Source of the DNA: Candidatus Rifleibacteriota bacterium
Lineage (GTDB): Bacteria; Muiribacteriota; Ozemobacteria; Ozemobacterales; Ozemobacteraceae
DNA length: 40,758 nucleotides
Assembly: GCA_015233155.1 (NCBI GenBank)
Contig: JADFYG010000055.1
Coordinates: 1 to 40,758 of the forward strand
Direction of reading: 5' to 3'
The notes beneath the pieces were generated by a model. That model had not been told where the DNA came from, made no database searches, and saw nothing but the letters and a program-made list of their open reading frames with translations. A program made the translations under genes and the position numbers. This document shows, piece after piece, positions 1 to 6,310 of this stretch (its first letter is position 1; each line of letters begins with the position of its first letter).

Positions 1-43
1 ATTAATATTCAGTTTGTCAGAATCATTTCCCGGCTTGAACTTT

Positions 44-751
44 CTATTCTGCCCCGCTGCCTACATTTGGTGTGTCGCTGGTCACTTTTACCGCTCCGCC
101 GGCTGCCTTCTCCGCTTCACCGATTACTTTTTGCAGATTCAGGCATTCCTTGTCCTTTGGATCAATGGAAAGTGCGGTATTTATATAGTCCCGGGCAGTA
201 TTGTTGTTCTTATCAGACAGGGCGAGAAAGGCGAGATTTCTCAACGCTATGACTCGGGATGCGGCCACCTTGGTATTTTGATCGGAGTTTGGATATTGTG
301 TGGCAAAATGCATTGCAACAGTATTTACGAGAGACCACCAGCCCATCTTTGACAACAACTCGACCTGTCTTGCGGCCAGCTCAGGTGTCAGCCCGGTCAC
401 TACCACTTTATGGTCGATCTGGGCCAGCTCAACAGCGATTTGTGCCAGAGGAGACTCTCCAAGTTTAAGATCTGTGCGGGTCTCTTTGTCGATGGTTCGC
501 GAGACTCTGGATTCAGCCAGATTGGCGCTGCAACTCGCACAATTGTCATTCTTGATCGGGTTCACATAACCGCATATCAGGCATTTATTGATAATCTTCC
601 CGCAGAAGGGACAAGCGTTCAGCTCCTGGTTATCGATCATTTTGTTGCAGTTCGGACAGACATTTTTTAACGCCAAGGCTACATTGCTCACCAAAGCGAA
701 AGAAAGCAAAACCACCACTAACGTCAGGGCACCAAACATACTTTTTTTCAT
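44..751 (-). CDS. Exported double zinc-ribbon / TPR-like protein
   Basis: A 235-residue protein of unknown role. Residues 1-27 form a Sec signal peptide (MKKS, a long hydrophobic run, then VALA). Four CxxC knuckles follow (C32/C35, C47/C50, C57/C60, C71/C74), as in double zinc-ribbon domains. The C-terminal half (about 105-215) is helical with TPR-like phrases, including one ending in the typical TALSIDPKD. The start is set at 751 because GGAGG lies 6 nt upstream; an in-frame ATG at 757 directly abuts that GGAGG, and a further upstream start would hide the signal peptide. Zinc ribbons usually act in the cytoplasm, so export is odd. The gene is read away from the rubredoxin region with about 260 nt between them, and one bipartite element lies in its upstream region. 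Binding metal or protein is inference from the family. Confidence 0.8.
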   Translation of the reverse strand: MKKSMFGALTLVVVLLSFALVSNVALALKNVCPNCNKMIDNQELNACPFCGKIINKCLICGYVNPIKNDNCASCSANLAESRVSRTIDKETRTDLKLGESPLAQIAVELAQIDHKVVVTGLTPELAARQVELLSKMGWWSLVNTVAMHFATQYPNSDQNTKVAASRVIALRNLAFLALSDKNNNTARDYINTALSIDPKDKECLNLQKVIGEAEKAAGGAVKVTSDTPNVGSGAE

Positions 752-901
752 TTGCATCCTCCCAATTAATTTTGGAATACTGATATCTATTGCCCTTGTA
801 CCAGGGAATAAATACATTGTGAGACCGGACACCCCTCCAAATAATCTAAAAACTGAATCTGAGCCTATGTTGATATATTATTACCGTCAAAGGTGTAGAT
901 G

Positions 902-947
902 GGAAATCCCATGTTACGCTCACGAAAATAGTGGAAACTAACTATTT
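902..947 (+). promoter_or_regulatory. Bipartite element copy 1 (strong)
   Basis: GGAAATCC at 902-909, 16 nt, AAATAGT at 926-932, 8 nt, ACTATTT at 941-947. The two heptamers form a perfect inverted repeat. The copy lies between the start of the exported zinc-ribbon gene and the 3' end of the rubredoxin gene. Similarity to the copy at 40397 continues for about 40 nt to the right (shared tail ATTTCCTGATT at 977-987). Function is inferred only from recurrence. Confidence 0.6.
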
Positions 948-1010
948 TTCCCGATCAGGTCGATCTGATTCCGCATATTTCCTGATTATTGGACCACTTG
1001 GCGATGCCAC

Positions 1011-1259
1011 TCATCCGGCCTTCTTCATTTTTTTGTCAGGAAATGCAAAATTTCTTTCCTCTTCATCAATCCGTTTATTTTGTATTCCAAATTTCGGGAC
1101 TTCATTCTTCCTCTCTTTGAAGGCCTCTTTTCTGACGTAACAACCTGGGCAAGTCCATGAATCAAGCAAATTTGCAAACGACGTGTTGCGAGGGATGTTA
1201 TTGAGCGGGTCACCCTCCGAAGGCTTATAAACATATCCGCAAAATGGGCAAGAATACAT
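1011..1259 (-). CDS. Rubredoxin-like protein with basic C-terminal tail
   Basis: An 82-residue one-iron electron carrier. The first 50 residues are a rubredoxin: CPFCGY knuckle at residues 4-9, the YxPxEGDP loop, and a second CPGC knuckle around residue 37, preceded by the usual W. Four cysteines would hold one iron. The second knuckle reads CPGCY where rubredoxins normally have CPxCG. The last 30 residues are a charged, Lys/Arg-rich extension not needed for the fold; typical rubredoxins have about 52-55 residues. The gene starts 28 nt after the stop of the upstream receiver gene, so the two may be co-transcribed. Rubredoxins feed electrons to superoxide reductases, rubrerythrins or flavodiiron proteins; no such partner gene is in this window. 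Confidence 0.85.
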   Translation of the reverse strand: MYSCPFCGYVYKPSEGDPLNNIPRNTSFANLLDSWTCPGCYVRKEAFKERKNEVPKFGIQNKRIDEEERNFAFPDKKMKKAG

Positions 1260-1287
1260 AATCCCGGAATCCTCGCTATTCGTGTGC

Positions 1288-1719
1288 TTAAATTTGAATC
1301 AAATGGTTTTTTGGGGGGGCGGAGGGGGGCGAAATTCGGTGGTTTTTCAGATGCTTCCTTAAAACCGAAATCAGCTTGCTGTCAAACTCACTCTTGGCAA
1401 TGAAATCATCAATATGCTCGTCCAGGAATTTCTCGGGGGAAATCTCGGTGTCAAACATGGTAAGAATGACGATTTTGGAATCGGGCGACACTTCTTTGAT
1501 GATTCTTGAAGTCAATATCCCGTTCATTTGCGGGAGCAGGAGTTCCAATAGAACAACGTCGGGTTTCTCCCGCATGGCTTCCTGTGCGGCGGAAGTTTCT
1601 GAACCAGCTTCAAGAATAATGATATTCTTGTTCTGAGTTTCCAGAAATACTCTCAATGCTTTTCTGAATTCAGAATGACTGTCAACGATGAGAATCTTGT
1701 GCTTCTTCTTCAAAGACAT
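1288..1719 (-). CDS. Single-domain receiver with Glu at the phospho-acceptor site
   Basis: A 143-residue CheY-like receiver without output domain. The fold is clear: ILIVDSH at the N-terminus, PDVVLLELLLPQMNG around residue 59, ILTMFD with T87, and K109. The normal phospho-acceptor Asp is Glu59 (codon GAA on the minus strand), and one acidic-pocket residue is Ser14 instead of Asp. Such changes usually mean the protein cannot be phosphorylated in the usual way and may sit permanently in an active-like state. That is inference. A Pro-rich tail (PPSAPP) is encoded across C-runs, seen as G7 at 1313-1319 and G6 at 1324-1329 on the plus strand. The gene precedes rubredoxin and is divergent from treZ. 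Its partner is unknown. Confidence 0.85.
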   Translation of the reverse strand: MSLKKKHKILIVDSHSEFRKALRVFLETQNKNIIILEAGSETSAAQEAMREKPDVVLLELLLPQMNGILTSRIIKEVSPDSKIVILTMFDTEISPEKFLDEHIDDFIAKSEFDSKLISVLRKHLKNHRISPPSAPPKNHLIQI

Positions 1720-1748
1720 ATCACATTCTTATACACTTTGAGAAATTG

Positions 1749-1794
1749 TGTAATCGTATGAAATAACGAAATATATAGTTACAACAAACTATTT
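1749..1794 (+). promoter_or_regulatory. Bipartite element copy 8 (weaker upstream box)
   Basis: TGTAATCG at 1749-1756 (5 of 8 to GGAAATCC), 16 nt, ATATAGT at 1773-1779, 8 nt, ACTATTT at 1788-1794. The spacing is identical to the strong copies. It lies between the divergent receiver gene and treZ. Confidence 0.5.
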
Positions 1795-1943
1795 TCAATA
1801 TTGTCTGAAGGGCGGAAACTTCAGAGTGGGAATCCTGAGCATGATGTATTGAGGATGAACAACAAATTATTAGTGGGGTATTCATGTATTTACCGCAAAT
1901 CACCTCCTCAATCCCAGCTAGAGTGTGTTTTAGTTCTCTTTGA

Positions 1944-1969
1944 ATTTTTACAACAGAAATCGTAAAAAT
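1944..1969. promoter_or_regulatory. Inverted repeat upstream of treZ
   Basis: A perfect inverted repeat, ATTTTTAC - 10 nt - GTAAAAAT, centred about 95 bp before the treZ ATG. One helical turn separates equivalent bases, a geometry typical of dimeric repressor or activator sites. It is the best candidate operator for the trehalose operon; the regulator is unknown. Confidence 0.4.
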
Positions 1970-1994
1970 GCGAAAGTTTACAAAGTCTCGTATG

Positions 1995-2040
1995 AGGAAT
2001 AGCTTGTGGTGACTGGCAGGTGTTTCTCGCATGAAATGAG
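1995..2040 (+). repeat. Degenerate remnant of the dispersed hairpin repeat
   Basis: AGGAATAGCTTGT at 1995-2007 is identical to part of the repeat copy at 23856-23940. The following TCTCGCATGAAATGAGGAG resembles its TCTCGAACGAATGTGAGAG arm. It runs into the treZ Shine-Dalgarno sequence. The middle part does not align, so this is tentative. Confidence 0.3.
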
Positions 2041-2050
2041 GAGATAGGGC

Positions 2051-3883
2051 ATGAAAAAAATCGGCGCCTGGGCAGATACAAACGCTACACAATTCCGGAT
2101 TTGGGCTCCTTGTTGTCCGGAGTTGAAAATCAAGATCGGAAGTACAAACCCCCGGATCAGTTCAATGCATAAAAAAGAAAACGGGTATTTCGAACTTGAA
2201 GTTGCAGAAAATCTGGCATCTCAGGAATATTCTTTCATTCTTCCCAATGGTGACGAGCGCCCTGATCCGACATCTTTTTTTCAACCCCGGGGAGTTCACA
2301 ATCCGTCTCAGGTCATCGATCATCAGACGTTTTCCTGGACCGACAAGGAGTGGAAAGGGCTTCATCCGAAAGATCTTATCATCTATGAACTTCACGTAGG
2401 AACTTTCTCCCCGTCCGGCAATCTGGCTGGAGTACAGGAGAAAATCAGTCATCTGAAGGATCTCGGAATCAATGCCATTGAACTAATGCCGCTTTCCCAA
2501 TTTCCTGGATCGCGTAACTGGGGTTACGACGGTGTTCATCCCTTTTCCGTACAGAATTCATACGGTTCAGTGAATGATCTTAAAAAACTGGTGGACGCTT
2601 GCCATCATGTGGGAATCGCCGTCATTCTTGATCTTGTATATAATCATCTTGGCCCCGAGGGAAACTACCTGGGACAATTCGGACCGTATTTTACCGACCG
2701 GTACAAAACCCCGTGGGGATGGGCGATCAATTACGACGGACCTCGTTCCGACGAGGTTCGCGCATATTTTTTCCAGAATGCCCTTTACTGGTTTGAACAG
2801 TTTCACATTGACGCCCTCAGACTGGATGCGATTCATACCATTTTCGATTTCGGGGCGAAGCATTTTCTGCAAGAGCTTCAGGAATATGTCCGAGACTTCT
2901 CCGAAAAATTCTCCCGCAGCTGCTTTCTTATTGCTGAAAGCGACCTGAACGATACCCGGATCATCGACCCCGCCGACAGAGGCGGATACGCGCTTGATGC
3001 GCAGTGGAGCGATGATTTTCACCATTGCCTTCACACCCTGGTTACCGGCGAGAAACTTGGTTACTATGAAGACTTCGGGGCACTTACCCAATTCGCAAAA
3101 TGCCTGTCAGAAGGGTTTGTGTATTCATGGGAATATTCGCCACACCGGAAAAAACATTTTGGCAGTTCTTCGAAGCACTGCCCCTCTCACAAATTTGTCG
3201 TGTGCACGCAAAATCATGACCAGGTCGGAAACCGCATGCTCGGGGAACGTCTCTCCTCGCTGGTTTCGTTTGAAGCCCAAAAAATGCTTGCCGCACAGCT
3301 TTTGACCGCACCCTTCATACCGATGCTGTTCATGGGGGAAGAATGGGCAGAAACGGCCCCATTTCTCTTTTTTGTAAGTCATCAGGATGACAACCTGGTT
3401 CAGGCGGTTCGGGAAGGCCGCAAAAAAGAGTTTGTCGCCTTCCGCTGGAAAGGGGAGCCCCCGGATCCCCAAAGCGAAGATACATTTACTACTTCCCGTT
3501 TGCATTGGGAGCTTCGAACTGCCGACCGCAACAGGGCAATGCTGGATTGGTACAAATACCTTATACACTGGCGTAAGACAAACCCGGCGGTATTCGAAGC
3601 CGGATTTTCAGATCTCCGGCCATTGGTAGTCAAAGAAAGACCCATCCTGACTCTCCAACGCCAGACCAGGAATAGTTCAGTGTTTTCCGTTTCCAATTTT
3701 TCCGACTCTGAACAGGAATGGGAAATGAACGTGGAGATTCCAGCCGGACCCTGGAAGAAAATTATTGATTCGACCGAATCGCGATGGCACGGTACAAATG
3801 CGATTTTCCCGTCCCTAACCGAGCAAAACCGGGTGTTCAAACTTCCCCCATTTGCATTCATTCTCTGGCAAAAGGAGTCCTGA
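2051..3883 (+). CDS. treZ: Malto-oligosyltrehalose trehalohydrolase
   Basis: A 610-residue GH13 enzyme that cleaves trehalose from the end of malto-oligosyltrehalose, the second step of the TreY-TreZ route. It has an N-terminal beta-sandwich (about 1-95), then the (beta/alpha)8 barrel. Visible GH13 regions are DLVYNHLGPEGNY, DALRLDAIH with nucleophile D259, LIAESD with acid/base E296, and TQNHDQVGN with D390. Length matches the family. GAGGAG lies 8 nt before the ATG. It is the first gene of a four-gene operon; the next gene starts 3 nt after its stop. The NHDQVGNR and GPEGNY signatures favour TreZ over glycogen-branching or debranching enzymes, and the adjacent treY supports it. Confidence 0.95.
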   Translation: MKKIGAWADTNATQFRIWAPCCPELKIKIGSTNPRISSMHKKENGYFELEVAENLASQEYSFILPNGDERPDPTSFFQPRGVHNPSQVIDHQTFSWTDKEWKGLHPKDLIIYELHVGTFSPSGNLAGVQEKISHLKDLGINAIELMPLSQFPGSRNWGYDGVHPFSVQNSYGSVNDLKKLVDACHHVGIAVILDLVYNHLGPEGNYLGQFGPYFTDRYKTPWGWAINYDGPRSDEVRAYFFQNALYWFEQFHIDALRLDAIHTIFDFGAKHFLQELQEYVRDFSEKFSRSCFLIAESDLNDTRIIDPADRGGYALDAQWSDDFHHCLHTLVTGEKLGYYEDFGALTQFAKCLSEGFVYSWEYSPHRKKHFGSSSKHCPSHKFVVCTQNHDQVGNRMLGERLSSLVSFEAQKMLAAQLLTAPFIPMLFMGEEWAETAPFLFFVSHQDDNLVQAVREGRKKEFVAFRWKGEPPDPQSEDTFTTSRLHWELRTADRNRAMLDWYKYLIHWRKTNPAVFEAGFSDLRPLVVKERPILTLQRQTRNSSVFSVSNFSDSEQEWEMNVEIPAGPWKKIIDSTESRWHGTNAIFPSLTEQNRVFKLPPFAFILWQKES

Positions 3884-3886
3884 ATC

Positions 3887-6310
3887 ATGGAAAAGTTCAT
3901 CTGCATTCATGGACATTTTTATCAACCGCCACGTGAAAACCCCTGGCTGGAAGAAGTGGAACTTCAGGACTCGGCGTTTCCTTTTCATGATTGGAATCAG
4001 CGAATCACAACCGAATGCTATGCTCCCATTGCCTGTTCTCGCAGATTAAACGCGGAAAATAAGATCTCGGGTATCGTCAATAATTATTCCAGAATCAGTT
4101 TCAATCTGGGCCCTTCTCTATTGACCTGGATTCAACGTCGTGAACTTGAAGTCTATCAGGCCATACTCCAGGCCGACCGCGATAGTATTGCACGATTCAA
4201 CGGCCACGGTTCAGCCATAGCCCAGGTTTACAACCATCTCATCATGCCTCTTGCCAATCCCCGGGATAAAGAGACCCAGGTTATCTGGGGAATCAGAGAT
4301 TTTGAGGCTCGTTTTCAGCGGAAGCCTGAGGGCATGTGGCTTTCCGAGGCGGCGGTTGACCTGGAAACCCTGGAGGTTCTTGCCCGAAACGGCATTCGCT
4401 TTACAATTCTTGCCCCACGCCAGGCGTCAAGGGTTCGCCCAATTGGCTCAGCCGAGTGGACCGACGTCCGTGATGCTCGCGTCGACCCCAAGATCCCATA
4501 CTGGTGCGTGCTTCCGTCAGGATCTAAAATAGCCGTCTTTTTTTATGACGGGCTGGTTGCCCAGGATATTGCCTTCGGGGGACTTTTGAGCGATGGTCGA
4601 AGACTGGCCGACAGGCTTACCCAAGCTCTGGTTCAACAGGAAGGACCTCAGTTGGTCCACGTTGCCACGGACGGGGAAAGTTATGGGCATCACCATCGTT
4701 TTGGTGACATGGCCCTTACGGCATGCCTGGATACCATTGAATCTCAGAAAATGGCGCAATTAACCAATTATGGGGAGTATCTTGAGCGATTTCCTCCTAA
4801 TCAGGAAGTGGAAATTATTGAAAACTCTTCCTGGAGTTGTGTTCACGGTATCGAGCGCTGGCGAAAAAATTGTGGGTGCAATTCAGGAAAACCCGGCTGG
4901 CATCAGCATTGGCGAGCGCCATTGCGTGGCGCTTTTGATTGGCTTCGGGACCACATTTCTCCCATTTTCGAACAGCAACTTTCTTCGCATCTTCGAGACC
5001 CATGGGAGGCGCGAAATGACTACATCGCAGTTATTCTCGCCCGCTCGGACTCTTCGCTGGAGGAATTTTTCAGCAGACATCAATCCCATCCGCTGACATC
5101 CGATGAAAAGACGATCATATTGGAGATTCTTGAAATGACCCGCAATGCGATGCTCATGTATACAAGTTGCGGATGGTTTTTCGATGAAATTTCAGGAATC
5201 GAAACCGTGCAAACTCTACGATATTCGGCCAGGGTCATTCAATTGGCCCAGAAAATTACAAAAAACGATTTTGAGGACACGTTCATCCAATTATTGGAGC
5301 GGGCAGAATCGAATATTACAGATATTCAGAACGGGAAAATGATTTACTTGAATTCTGTTAAACCTTCCGTACTTGATCTCCTCAGAGTCGGAATTCATTT
5401 CGGCGTTTCTTCGCTCTTTAAGGAATACGAAAAATCAGGGACGCTGCACGCCTATCGTTTTGTTTCCAGACTTTACGAAAAAAAGGAGTATGGACGCCAA
5501 AAAGCAGCCTTTGGGTGGGTCGACATCAGCTCTAATATTACCCGTGCAACCGAATCAATCACTTTTGCAGTAGTCCATCTCGGAGACCACAACATTGTTG
5601 GTGGGGCACGTCAGTTCATAGATGAGAACGCATTAACTGAAATGGGTTCAAAGATCATGTCGGCGTTTCAAAAGGGGAATACATCTGAGATCATCCATCT
5701 GATCGACGAGCATTTCCAATCGCACAACTGCTCTCTATGGCATCTGTTCCAGGATGATCAGCGCAGAATTCTCAAAAAGATCCTCGAGACCGTCCGGCAG
5801 GAGGTGAAGGCTTCGTTTGCTCTTCTTTACAACCACCACATCCAGACAATGGAATATCTCCGCGATATTAAGAGTCCTATTCCCCCTTATCTGTTGGACA
5901 TCGCCAGCTTCGTTCTAAATCAGCAGATTTACGAAACCCTGGAGACTGAAGAAGTTGATTGCGCCACTTTAATACGTCTCCTCGATGAAATCAGGAAAAA
6001 GCCGTTCCGTTTTGAACAGGAAACCTTCGAATTTCTCGTAATTCAGAAAACCAATCAGCTTTTCGAGTCCTGGAAGGCTGAACCGAAAAACCTGTCTCGA
6101 ATTGAAAAATGTGCGGATTTTCTTGGAGTAATACTGCCAACATTGAATATCATGAGAATTTGGCGGGCCCAGAATCAGTTTATTCGGCTCTCTGAGGAAA
6201 TCGCCAGGGAGATGAGTAAAGCCGCCCAGACAGGAGATCAATCCGCCCTGACTTGGATCAACGCGTTCAATCGATTGGGAATTCTCCTGAATGTCGAGAT
6301 CAGGATATGA
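3887..6310 (+). CDS. GH57-family (DUF3536-type) glycoside hydrolase
   Basis: An 807-residue cytoplasmic protein, probably acting on alpha-1,4-glucans. The N-terminus has the GH57-like HGHFYQPPRENPW signature (residues 8-20). Candidate catalytic positions are E154 in GMWLSE and D262 in ATDGESYGHHHRFGD. The C-terminal 400 residues are mostly helical, the arrangement I associate with DUF3536 proteins. AAGGAG stands 9 nt before the ATG, and the stop overlaps the treY start (ATGA). Its place between treZ and treY suggests it trims or shapes the glucan that feeds TreY. Exact activity (amylase, branching or transferase) cannot be told from sequence. Confidence 0.85.
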   Translation: MEKFICIHGHFYQPPRENPWLEEVELQDSAFPFHDWNQRITTECYAPIACSRRLNAENKISGIVNNYSRISFNLGPSLLTWIQRRELEVYQAILQADRDSIARFNGHGSAIAQVYNHLIMPLANPRDKETQVIWGIRDFEARFQRKPEGMWLSEAAVDLETLEVLARNGIRFTILAPRQASRVRPIGSAEWTDVRDARVDPKIPYWCVLPSGSKIAVFFYDGLVAQDIAFGGLLSDGRRLADRLTQALVQQEGPQLVHVATDGESYGHHHRFGDMALTACLDTIESQKMAQLTNYGEYLERFPPNQEVEIIENSSWSCVHGIERWRKNCGCNSGKPGWHQHWRAPLRGAFDWLRDHISPIFEQQLSSHLRDPWEARNDYIAVILARSDSSLEEFFSRHQSHPLTSDEKTIILEILEMTRNAMLMYTSCGWFFDEISGIETVQTLRYSARVIQLAQKITKNDFEDTFIQLLERAESNITDIQNGKMIYLNSVKPSVLDLLRVGIHFGVSSLFKEYEKSGTLHAYRFVSRLYEKKEYGRQKAAFGWVDISSNITRATESITFAVVHLGDHNIVGGARQFIDENALTEMGSKIMSAFQKGNTSEIIHLIDEHFQSHNCSLWHLFQDDQRRILKKILETVRQEVKASFALLYNHHIQTMEYLRDIKSPIPPYLLDIASFVLNQQIYETLETEEVDCATLIRLLDEIRKKPFRFEQETFEFLVIQKTNQLFESWKAEPKNLSRIEKCADFLGVILPTLNIMRIWRAQNQFIRLSEEIAREMSKAAQTGDQSALTWINAFNRLGILLNVEIRI

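Larger units (their letters stand above)
1720..2050. other. Divergent intergenic region, receiver / treZ
   Basis: There is no credible gene in these 331 bases. They hold one bipartite element (1749-1794), a 26-bp inverted repeat (1944-1969) and a degenerate stretch resembling the dispersed hairpin repeat just before the treZ ribosome-binding site. Promoters for both flanking genes should lie here, but I see no convincing -35/-10 pair. Confidence 0.6.
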
